From assembly GCA_943736015.1 (NCBI GenBank), contig OX031071.1, positions 12,310,119 through 12,374,118 of the forward strand: a DNA stretch of 64,000 nt, read 5' to 3'. This document shows positions 21,549 to 34,200 of this stretch, piece by piece; within the stretch, counting starts at the first letter, position 1, and every line of letters starts with the position of its first letter. A model generated the notes under the pieces. The model made no database searches. It was not told where the DNA came from and was given only the letters and a program-made list of their open reading frames with translations. Made by a program: the position numbers and the translations under genes. Source of the DNA: Tridacna crocea. Its lineage: Eukaryota > Mollusca > Bivalvia > Cardiida > Cardiidae.

Positions 21549-24500
21549 GTAAGTCGTAAAACTTTTCATTTACATTGTATATGGGCTATGCCGTGTGAAA
21601 TAAGGGGGCTTAATGCAATGCAAAATGTATCAACCCAGGTCAGCCTACGCAGTCCGCGCAGGCTGACCTGGGTCGATACTTTTTCCTGTTGGCAAATTTT
21701 ATGCATGTTCGAGGGCAATGCTACCCCAGGATTTCGTGGGGTTTTAGACAAAATGGATTTTATGGTTCCATAATCATGCCGTGACTTGCTTGATATAATG
21801 CCATCACGCGTTGTCTGCGCATGTCATATTCTTCGAAGATTCTACCTGTCTTTTATGACGCATCACTGGCCCCGAAAGTGGGCAGACTATAATATTACGC
21901 TCTATAAAGTAGCGATGTAGAAAATAGCTTTTATCAATACGTTTGAGGAGAAATGAGACCTGCTTTAGCTCCGGATTTCTCTAAACTGCTGATCATAGCT
22001 GAGTGAATTGTACGAGGTAGCGTTTTATTGAGTAAACGTTTATTTTAGTTTGAAATTCAAAGTAACGCTTTTCGCGTAGGAAAGTGGTTCGGTTCTGTAT
22101 CCAGGATGCCCAAATTAGATAGATGAGTATTTATAGAATGCCATCTAGCGGGAGATAATGGAGTATTTATAGAATGCCATCTAGCGGGATATAATGGCCA
22201 TCACGGGGATGCAGTAAACCCCTATATGCCAGAGCACGACTGACACGTAATTGTAACCGTTTAAATGGTAACGTTATTAAATATTTCAATGAACTGAATC
22301 AAAGAATTCTTTTCAGTCCGAGATAGAAGACCTGTAACGCGGTAATTTCAATCCTCGTTTGCTACACTCCTGGTGTGTCTCAGATTGTACAGATCAACCT
22401 TGGACTTGACCATCTACGCAGTCTGATCTGAAATTGTCTGTATTCTGGTGAAGCTCCAGAAAGCTCATATATTATGTTACAGTGGGAACATCTTTGCGAG
22501 CCAAGGTTACGATCACTACGTGGATCTTACCTTGGCTGATCGAGCCCGATTTCGAGATTCCTGCAATGCGCCCTCTATTGGATGCTGGTTATTAAACCCC
22601 CCCCCTTTACATCATTTTTCTTAAAGCCAATGAAATATCGTTTTAGAAACCGTTTACGAAAACAATTATTCAACATGAAGCGATAAGCAGACATCCACGT
22701 GGATTTCCATGTTTACCTTGTCTTCGAAAGCTCTATTTTTATCAAAGATGAAATGCTACTAGCGATTTCATTCGTTGCAGTTAGAGCTGGCTGCATCCAA
22801 TGAAAAAGCGTATCGAGTGAATGTAAAAATCAAGCTCGATCCGTCAAGGGTAGAGACCCGTAGTGAATCGTACGTCAGCCTTGGCTTGCGAAGATGCTGT
22901 GGGAATAGCACAGAAGATTGATATGTTGCGGGGAAAAGTGTATTAGGCTGTAAGTGATGTTACAGTGGAAAGTAAGAAGGCTGTAAGTTATGTTAACCCT
23001 TTCCCAAATGACAAACTTTTGGACTAGGCCAAATTGAAAGCATTTGCAGACGACAATTCAACTCTTGCTGAAAAGATGATTTCTGTCTACAATAGGGTAG
23101 AAAACATTGTGGGAAAAGGAGAAAATGCTGGTTACCAGCATTTTCTCCTTTTCCCACAATGTTTTCAAAAGGCTACTTTTCCAGACCCGTAAAAACCAGG
23201 GATTGTTTGGGAAAGGGTTAAGGAGGACAGTACAAAAGACCAAAAGACATGGGCATAATATGTAACACTGTTAGCTATGTTACGGGGTATAGAGCAGAGG
23301 GCAGTTAGTTATGTTGCGAGGTATAGTGCAGAAGACTCTCAATTATTTTGCAGGGGAAATAGTATAGAAGGCTATAAGTTATGTTGCGGGGGATAGTACA
23401 GGAGGCTGTTAGTTATGTTGCGGGGGATAGTACAGAAGGCTGTTAGTTATGTTACGGGGGATAGTGCAGAAGGCTGTTAGTTATGTTGCGGAGGGGAGTA
23501 CAGAAGGCTGTTAATTATGTTGCGGTGGGAGGAATAGGACAGAAGACTTAGTTATGTTACGGGGGATAGTGCAGAAGGCTGTTAGTTATTTTGCGGGGGA
23601 TAGTATAGAAGGCTATAGAAGGTTATGTTGCGGGGGTTAGTACAGAAGGTTGTTAGTTATGTTGCGGAGAGGAGGACATAAGGCTGTGAGTTATGTTGCG
23701 GGGGAAAGTGCAAAAGGTTGTTACTTATTTTACGGGGGTAGTGCAGACGGCTGTTAGTTATGTTGCAGAGGGGAGTACAGAAGGCTGTTAGTTATGCTGC
23801 GGAGAATGGTACTGAAGGCTGTTAGTTAGGTGACAATACACGGTTGTCAGCGAAACTCGTCTCGCTCCGCCATACGCCAAACTGATCTTCCTCAAACAAA
23901 GGTCTATATAGTCAGCCTGAAATTATAAGGAGCACTTAAATGCAACAGCACAATCCCAATTCTTTAGATTTTATCAGTAAATCATGTTCAACTGGTGAAA
24001 TAGTGATATTAATGATCAATATAAGCAATTGGCATGATCGGAAAAAAAACTGAAAAAATATGCCATTTTAGCCTATATTCCAAAATTCACAAAATGCAAA
24101 CCCAGAAAGCTAGCCTGAAAATGCCAAGCTAAATTGAAACTTAAAACAACACATAATCTGGGGATAAAATCCAAAATAGCACCTTACCATGCCGATTTAA
24201 CGCAATCTTTCGTGCCCTGACCCTACCCTTGTTTTCGACGCTAAAAACAGCCGCTTGCTCCATGACCCCTCACTTTCGCATTTGGGGTCAAAACTATAGA
24301 ACAAAGAAGGAAAGATCATGACCCCCCCCATATCACATACAAACGAAATGCTTCTTTTCCTTAATCTAACACACTTTATGGGTGTAATAGCTACTCTTCT
24401 TATCAAAATTGCATTAAAAACCTATACTTTACCCACTTATTCCTAATTTTGACCCGGTCAAAACTGTTTACACGTGCCTTAAGTTGCGGGGGACAGTGTA

Positions 24501-27500
24501 GTAGACTGTTAGTTATGTCATGGGGATAGTACAGAAGTTTGTTAGTTATCTTACGGGGGATAGAGCAGAAGGTTGTTAGTTATGTTGCGGGGGATAGTGC
24601 AGAGGTCTGTGAGTTATGTTACGGATGATAGTTATGTTGCGGGGGATAGTACAGAAGACTATTAATTATGTTGCGGTGGACAGTACAGAAGGCTGTTAGT
24701 TTTGTTACCGGAGTAGTAAAGACGGCTGTTAGTTATTTCGAGGTGGGAAGTACGGAAGTCAGTGAGTTATGTTACGGGGGATAGTATTGAAGTCTGTTAG
24801 TTATGTTGCGGGGAAAAGTACAGAAGACTGTTAGTTATGTCGTGGAGGATGGTAAAGAAGGCTGTAAGGCTGCGGTGGACAGTACAGAATGCTGTTAGTT
24901 ATGTCGCGGGGGATAGTGCAGAAGGCTGTTAAGTTGCGGGTTATAGTACAGAAGGCTGTTAGTTGTGTTGCGGGGGAAAGTACAGAAGACTGTTAGTTAT
25001 GTTGTGGGGAATAATGCAAACGGCTGTTAGTTATGTTGCGGTGGAAAGTACAGAAGGCTGTTAGGTTGAGGGGGATATTGCAGACGGTTGTTAGTTATGC
25101 TGCGGTAGATAGTACAGAAGGCTGTTAATTATGTTGCGGTGGATAGTACAGAAGGCTGTTAGTTGTGTTGAGGGGGACAATACAGAAGACTGTTAGTTAT
25201 GTCGTGGGGAATAGTGCAGACGGCTGTTAGTTATGTTGCGGTAGATAGTACAGAAGGCTGTTAATTATGTTGCGGTGGATAGTACAGAAGGCTGTTAGTT
25301 GTGTTGCGGTGGACAGTACAGAAGACTGTAAGTAATGTCGTGGGGATAGTGCAAACGGCTGTTAGTTATGTCGTGGGAGATAGTGCAGACGACTGTTAGT
25401 TATGTTGCGGTAGATAGTACAGAAGACTGTTAATTATGTTACAGTGGATAGTATAGAAGGCTGTTAGTTGTGTTGCGGGGGACAGTACAGAAGACTGTTA
25501 GTTATGTCGTGGGGGATATTGCAGACAGCTGTTAGTTATGTTGTTGGGGAAAGTGCAGACGGCTGTTAGTTATATTGCGGTAGATAGTACAGAAGGCTGT
25601 TAGTTGTGTTGCGGGGGACAGTACAGAAGACTGTTTATTATATATGTCGTGGGGGATAATGCAGACGGCTGTTTGTTATGTTGTGGTGGATAGTTTAGAA
25701 GGCTGTTAGTAATGTCATGGGGGATAGTGCAGACGGCTGTTAGTTAGGTTGCGGTGGATAGTACAGAAGGCTGTCAGTTAGGTTGCGGGGGATAGTGCGG
25801 AAGTCTGTTAGTTGTGTCGCGGTAGGTAGTACGGAAGTTCGTGAGTTATGTTACGGGGGATAGTACGGAAGTCTGTTAGTTATGTTGCGGCAGATAGTAC
25901 AGAAGACCTTTAGTTATGTCGTGAGGGATAGTGCAGACGGCTGTAAGTTAGGTTGCGGGGGATAGTGCAGAAGTCTTAGTTATGTCCCGGTGAGTAGTGC
26001 GGAAGGCTGCTAGGTTGAGGGGGATAGTGAAGACAGCTGTTAGTTATATTGCACTGGATAGTACAGAAGGCTGTAAGTTATACTGTGGGGAATAGTGCAG
26101 TCGGCTGTTAGAAATATTGCGGTGGATAGTACAGAAGGCCGTTAGTTATGTCGTTGGGGATAGTGCAGACGGCTGTTAGGTTGCGGTGGATAGTACAAAA
26201 GGCTGTTAGTTAGGTTGCCGGGAATAGCGCAGAAGGCTGTTGGTTATGTCTTGGGTGATACTATAGAAGTCTGTTAGTTATGTCTTTGGTGATAGTATAG
26301 AGGGCTGTTAGTTATGTTGCGGGGGATAGTACAGAAGGTTGTTATTTATGTTGCAAGGGATAGTACAGAAGACTGTTATTTATGTTCAGGGGGACATTGC
26401 AGAGATCTTTGACGACCCTGAGGTAGAACCCCTTTGAAAACATTGTGGGAAAAGGAGAAATGCTGTTTTCTAACCTCCCAAAATCAAATTTCGATTTTTC
26501 AGTCACATTTATTTTGTCGTCTGCAAATGCTTTCAGTTTGGACCAGTCTATATATTTATCGTTTGATAAGGAATTAAGGGCTATACACTCAATTGACAAT
26601 TTACATTTCAGGGTTTTCTGCTGGATGAAGATAAATGTATATGGTATGGACGGTGTGGTAACGGATGGAACAGGGGAAGGTTAAACTGTCCCGCGGACCC
26701 AACCACATCAAGGGCCCCGCTGCTTACGGACCCCGAGGGTTTGAGGATTGTAAGGGACTACTGTCCGAGCCTCTATAAAGGTTGGTGGCTATTATAAAGG
26801 GGAATAACTCCATTTCGTTGAATATCTTGGCCTCTGCACACAAAACATGAGTTAATATATTCGACAATGCTGTGGTAATCCGAAAATAATACACTTTGAA
26901 TTACGAAGAAATGAAACTCTTTCTTTTTTCCCTTTGAGATTAATGGGTTTAATAGCTACGATTTAACTCATTACCAAACGACAATATTTTAGGCTTGTCC
27001 AAATCGAAAGCATTTGCAGACAACAAAATAAAAGTGAATGAAAATTAAAGATTTGTTCTTTGAGGAGTAGAAAACATTGTGGGAAAAGGAGAAAATGCTG
27101 GTTACCAGCATTTTCTCCTTTTTCCACAATGTTTTCTTAAGGCTTCTTTCTCATGGCCGTCAAAAGGAGGGATTGAGTGTTAATGGGTTAAGAAGCCAAA
27201 AGTACAAATCCACTTGTTGTGATGCCACACATACTTCTTGCAGCGTAGATAAGCTGAAGGACCTCTCGGTAAAATTTCTCAAATTTCTCAGCTGTATTAC
27301 TCTAAGTGATATACAAAATATAACGAGCGACATGTATATTGCTGCGGCCAGTACACCTACCAAGCTTTCTTGAAGTTCTTTTCACCAGTGCTCTGCCCAA
27401 TATTCTTCCCAACCTACTGACCAATTCCTCGTAAAAATCAAAGTCTGTTTTATATAGATCGTGCAGTGAGAAATGTTCCCGTAAACTGGTCTTTACAAGT

Positions 27501-30500
27501 GCATGAAAATCTTTCTGGACATAAATTGACAAAATTGTCACGGATCTGTCTTAATTTGTTCAGGAAATCAGGGACAGTTTGCCCTATTTCACATGTATAA
27601 ATCTACGAAAAAACATGTTTTCTGCTTTTTGACAAAGCTCAAAATTAGTGTACGCAAAGCCGGAATTCGAACTCAAAACCCTTTGATTTCAAAATCTAGA
27701 ATCTGGCTTGTCATTTGAATTTATAGATATCTATTCTATAAATCATTCACGTCGCTCGTGTAGAGGCTTTACCTTTTTCATATTATACATACATGTGCAT
27801 AATACATATCTTTGCCGGAAGTAGACCGCCTTACCATTCTTAAAGGCGTAACACTCCGCTTACAAAAAAATAAGACTAGTCAAAATTTCCTATCGAAATT
27901 GTTCCAAGTACATTTCCGTTCCTTAAATGTTTGTAAATCCATTTTGTGATGTGGTTAATCAATTCCGTTGGTAATTTTCACTGATAATTCGATACACGTG
28001 ACTGCCTGTACATGACACTTCACAATGGAAACTTCTTTATATAGACAAGGGTAGATGTCGGCTGAGATATGATCAGTGCTTAAAACATGCGAAAAAGTGA
28101 TAGGTGTAATGAGAACAAAGATAAAGATTTTCAGGATTTGAAAACAAGAAATAAAGGAATATTATATTTCATGTGTCTATTTTTTAGGAATGTTATGGGT
28201 AAAGAGATATCGTAATTTAAGCTAATTGGGGGAATTATTTCCCCGTCACAGTCAATATTTTCCTCCTGCCGAAAATCTGGAACTACCTTTTTTGAAAATA
28301 TCGGTTATCCGGTTAATTGACTTGAGATCACTAGTTTTAAAAGTGGCATTCGTTGACAAAATAATCAGAGGAAATATAATATATAATTCATTTCATCAGC
28401 TTGTGGTTAATATGGGGAAATATTTGCCGAAAAAGGGAAAGGTCCGCGAAAATAAGTGAGAACAAAGATAAAGATTTTTAGGATTTGAAAACAAGAAATA
28501 AAGGAATATTATATTTCATGTGTCTATTTTTTAGGAATGTTATGGGTAAAGAGATATCGTAATTTAAGCTAATTGGGGGAATTATTTCCCCGTCACAGTC
28601 AATATTTTCCTCCTGCCGAAAATCTGGAACTACCTTTTTTGAAAATATCGGTTATCCGGTTAATTGACTTGAGATCACTAGTTTTAAAAGTGGCATTCGT
28701 TGACAAAATAATCAGAGGAAATATAATATATAATTCATTTCATCAGCTTGTGGTTAATATGGGGAAATATTTGCCGAAAAAGGGAAAGGTCCGCGAAAAT
28801 AAGTGAGAACAAAGATAAAGATTTTTAGGATTTGAAAACAAGAAATAAAGGAATATTATATTTCATGTGTCTATTTTTTAGGAATGTTATGGGTAAAGAG
28901 ATATCGTAATTTAAGCTAATTGGGGGAATTATTTCCCCGTCACAGTCAATATTTTCCTCCTGCCGAAAATCTGGAACTACCTTTTTTGAAAATATCGGTT
29001 ATCCGGTTAATTGACTTGAGATCACTAGTTTTAAAAGTGGCATTCGTTGACAAAATAATCAGAGGAAATATAATATATAATTCATTTCATCAGCTTGTGG
29101 TTAATATGGGGAAATATTTGCCGAAAAAGGGAAAGGTCCGCGAAAATAAGTCGTGCCTTACGGCACTCGTTATTTTCGCATACCTTTCCCTTTTTCGTCA
29201 AATATTTTCCAATATTAACCACAAGCTGATGTAATAAACTCTTTTTATATCCACAGGTGACACGGCAACACGGACTTGCTGCAGTGTAGATCAGCTGAGG
29301 GACATCAGAAGGAGCATGTCCTTGCCCAAAACGTTCCTTGGCCACTGCCCAGCCTGCTTCCACAATTTTGCAAACCTATTCTGTCAGATGACTTGCTCTC
29401 CGCTGCAAAGTCGATTCCTGATGGCTAACAACACAGCACCGAAACCCGTCTCCTACACTACTGGTATACCTAGAGTCACCTACGTTGTAAGTACTGACTT
29501 TGCCAACGGCTTGTTGGATTCGTGCGTTGAAGTACAGACATTTTTCGCAGCAAAGGCTATTGGTTTTCTCTGTGGGAGACCGGCGTCACAGTGTACACCC
29601 CAAAGCTGGTTATCGTACTTAGGTGATGTTAATGTGGGTCAAGCACCGTTTCCGATTGACTTCGTGATTACAGATAGCCAGACCTGGACGGCTCCGGATG
29701 GTTTCAAACTCGAGCCTCTGGGCAACATGAACGCCCGATGTAACAAAGAGCTACCTACACAAAGTACAGTGATAGGTATGTATATATGAATATGCACAGC
29801 TTTGAGGATTATTTTGGCTTGTCTTACGAACGAAGTCCGTAACAGACACAAATGCAGAAGTAGAGGGACCGGGTAGGATTGGAACCTAAAGCGCCCGGAC
29901 GAAGGCCAACACCATAACCACTGAGCGTACGAGAATTCTCCCTAAAAACACATTTGTCAGGTATTGTATTTAAACCGGGATGAAGCCGTGCAAGAAGGAG
30001 TGGTGTCCCGTAATGCATCCCATCTTAAAGTCATCATTTATTGATGACTCAAAGCCTTATTAGACAGAAAGTCCGTTTTTGGACAAAAAAAAAATAGGAT
30101 TAGCAACAAATGGCGAAATGGACAATCTCGGAGAATTGACAAATGAGCTAAAGAGAATTCTCCCTAACGCAGTTGTTAAGTATTATATTAAAATGGGATG
30201 AAGCCATGCATGAAGAATGGGTATCCCGTAACACATCCCATCTTAAAGTCATCATTTATTGATGACTCGAAGCCTTATTAGACAGAAAGTCCGTTTTTGG
30301 AAAAAAAATAGGATTAGCAACAAATGGCTCAATGGCCAATCTCGGAGAATTAACAAATGAGCTTAAGAGAGTTCTTCCTAATGCAGTTGTTAGGTATTAT
30401 ATTTAAATCGGGATGAAGCCATGCGCGATGGAGTTGTCTCCCGTAACACTTGCAACACGGAAAAATGTACATTCGGGCATTTGCAAAAAGTGTCGTTCGG

Positions 30501-31191
30501 ATCAGCCTGCACAGTCCGTGCAGGCTAATCCGAAACAACACTTTCCATTTTTATGCAATTTTCTTTCCTGTGCAAGTGTAATGTAGTCTAAAATTTTGTC
30601 CTTTGGTAAAAAAAGTTAATAATTTCACTGGTATAGTTTATAGTTTATGCTACCCGATAATATGAACTTGTCCCTCACAATCCTGAGTTTCAACGAATCC
30701 CGAGAAGCTGTTTAAAAGCATTATGGGAGAAAGAGACAGTGATGGTAACCAGCATTTTCTCCTTTCCCACAATATTTTCCACCGTTTTAGACACAAATTC
30801 CATCATCGAAACCGCATATAATGGGTCGTCTGCCAATGTTTTCGAGCTGGACCAGTTCAAAGTTTTTAACTTGGCAAAGAGTTTAACGGTTTAGTTAAAA
30901 AAAAACTTCGTAACTAAAACTTGTTTCAAGCTGTAGTTGCGAGGTTTTTGAAGTAAACCGATGTTAAATCCTTTTTCAGGAAAATCCAAATGTGCTTGCA
31001 AGGAATGCAGAGCGTCACAACCGTGTATTGCTGATCCACGACCTACAAGTGACACACGGAAAAAATATTTTGACAAGGTGTTTGGGTACGTGTTCCCTAT
31101 TTACGTAACAAAGAATTTATAATACATTCTTTTCAGGTTTAAGACTTCCTTCCTGAGAACAGAAAATATATTTATGTGATTTTCTTTTGTG

Positions 31192-31225
<34 letters not shown>

Positions 31226-34200
31226 ATAATAATAATAATAATAATAATTCAGTGATATTATTATCATTATTATTATTGCTTACTATGTCACTTGATTTGT
31301 GAAGCTTTATTATTGAAAAAAAAAAACAACTAGGATCATGCTTTTGATAAAAGAATGTCTTTTAGTTGTAGTAAATAGGGAATAGTAGCTATTTACCATA
31401 TTTCAAATGCTATAAGGAAAGATACGTCAGAGTATTTCAGCATGTAAATCACTTGTTTACAGTATATAAGCCCGAAAATGTATACTAGGACGAAAGAGAA
31501 ACGCAGGGTAACCTTTCAAGGCAATTTAGAGGTTAACTTGATTAAGAATTCTAAATTATGATTTCATGTTTACCACTGATCAGTTTTTAATATTTTGACG
31601 AAATTTCATTTCAGTGTGGCCAAAATACAATAAAAGTAGTAACTGACTGCATATGGAGACTCAAAGCTTATTCAGTATCTCGTATGGTACCCTGCGTTTC
31701 TTTTTCCTCCTAGTATAAATGAAAAAAAATATATTAACATCAATTTCTTCTTTGTTTTTAGAGCCGGAAAGTATGAGACAGTTGAAATTATTGTACAGCG
31801 CGCGGATAACCACACAAGGATTGAACATGCGCTACCACCGCCATCTGTAGCTAAAGTTGACTTCACTTCCATTTACGATAAACAGTTTCTTTATCAGGTC
31901 TGTATACAAATGTATACCAATTTCTCTAACGAATGAGAACAAAATAAAAATGCATGGAGACCTTACAAATTATAATCATAAACCAAATTACATTTATCGC
32001 AACATCCCAAGAGGACTCAATGATGAAAGAAGAAGAATGCAAATGAAAGAATGTGTTATTTGGTTACCCTTAGTCTTTATCTTGCAAGGGAGATAAATTG
32101 ACCTACAGGAATGCCTCCTTTCCCCATTACTGGACAATATTTGTTACACAGGCTGGTCGAACTTTTCATCATCGATAATTTTTTGGGTCGATCTTTTTTT
32201 GAAAATGCATTAATGTCCCTTTTCACAGAGAATGGCTTATGTGTCTTTGTCACGTGCTCGGCCGTTTTGACCGATCGGCGGCTGAGCCTTGTAAGTCAGT
32301 TATAAACATATGTACAATGCTTGAAACTAAAGGAGTCTTGGGGACTAATTCCCAGAGAAGCCAATATCTTTCCGAGTATTGATGATAATCATTATATACC
32401 CCCCCCCACAACGAAGTGGAGAGGGTGTACTGGTATCGCCATGTGGCTAACTGTCCGTCCGGCTGTCTGTCCGTCCGACTGCCCGTAGACGCAAATTTGT
32501 CCGGATTAATACTCACGCACTGAACTCAAATTTACACACAGGCTTCCTATATATAAAAGTTGTGCATCTGCAAATTATCATGACCCTGCTGCGATTTGTT
32601 GCAGAATTATCTCCCCTTGAACTTTTTTCAACTCTTACTTTTGTACTAACCATTCTGCATCCTGTGACAAAGACCTGTTTTTGTGACAATGAGCTAGTGG
32701 GGGATATAATCATGTTTAGTGATAGCTTTTGTTTCAGCTAGATTCATTCCTCTTTCACCGCTAATTATTATCTCATTTATTGTTATGTGAGAAACCAGCC
32801 CGAGGCTCAGGAAGAATATAGTGCGAAGAACTTGCAAAAGAAAGCTCAGGAGAGAGTCGATAAGTGAAGAACAAATCTGAAATGATAAAAAGCATTTTAA
32901 TGAGGCAACAAGCTCCTAGATGTCCAATACATGTACTCGTCAGTAAATCATGTTCGATTGTGAAATAGTAAAATTGCTGACTTTTTTTTCAGATTTGTGG
33001 TTTGGTAAAAAATAAACACACACAAATTGTATATTGATATTCTTCAGTTATTTATCTTGATTCCTCTTCGGTACTACATTGTCCTAATAAGGGGATTACT
33101 TGGGTTTTATCCTTGATTTTCTTGCACTGAACAAAGAAATTCTTGAGATAATGTCTCAACTTTATCTGGTTAAACAAGTCAATGTATACAAATTTCTCTA
33201 ACGAATGAGAACAAAATTTGCTTTAAAAAATGCATGGAGACCTTACACATAATAATCATAAACCAAATTACATTTATCGCAACGTCTCAAGAGGACTTTT
33301 AAAATGATAAAAACAGAGGAATGCAAATGAAAGAATGCGTTATTTGGTTAACCTTAGTCTTTATCTTGCAAGGGAGATAAATTGACCTACAGGAATGCCT
33401 CCTTCCCCCATTATTGGATTATATTTGTTATACACGTATTCCAAAATTTAATGATGCAAAACCATGGACTAAATTTCGAAATCACTTGGCTAAATTGACT
33501 TAATATGTCCATACAGTCTGTGGATGTAATATAAGAATACTGGTAATCATTACCCCACCCTAAATTCAGGTCAGCCTGACTCAAGTCACCAACCATTCTT
33601 AAGAACGTCCTCTGTCTTGTTCTTCGGGATTTTCTGACTGTGAAAGTAACAGTTCTTCTGATTGGCTAAACCAAATGGTTTAGCCAATCAGAAGTTCTGT
33701 TACTTTCACATTGACAAAATTCTGGAGAATAAGACTAAGGATGTTCTTAAGAATGGTCGGTGAATATACGAACCCAGGCTGAGCGCACTGCATAGGCTGA
33801 TTTGAATGGCTACTTTTTAGAAATGCATTAAGTCCCCTTTTCACAGGGCACGGTTTGGGTTTTTTTAGGTTTTGGATCTACAGACGGCTATATCACAAAT
33901 AACAACAAACGCTAATGGTGTGACAATATCATTGGACGATGTTTGTTTGAAATTGGCCAATCATCAGGAATGTGTCATAGAGAGTGTCTTACAGTATTAT
34001 CAAAACAACGGAAGTAAAATAGACGCCATTGTTTATGATGAATTTGGTATATTCGTACTGGCCAGCTATCTCGACCATTTCATTCAGTGTGCTGGGTAAG
34101 TATGTGAATCATTCCTCCCATTTATCTTTCATCTAACCGAATATACGTGCACATGAAAGAATACCTTTGCGATATTTTTGATATACCACGGATATTTAAT

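Noticed and set aside
23222-26395. CRISPR-like appearance of the regular 34-bp repeats
   Set aside because: Units are directly adjacent with no unique spacers, inside an animal intron; it is a minisatellite.
27302-27541. 79-codon minus-strand frame with a plausible acceptor and donor
   Set aside because: It overlaps the exon 3 relic on the other strand and no adjoining exon or family match was found.
28226-29234. Three identical 77-codon frames in a row
   Set aside because: They are the same frame in three tandem 347-bp repeats, with no protein character and lying in an intron.
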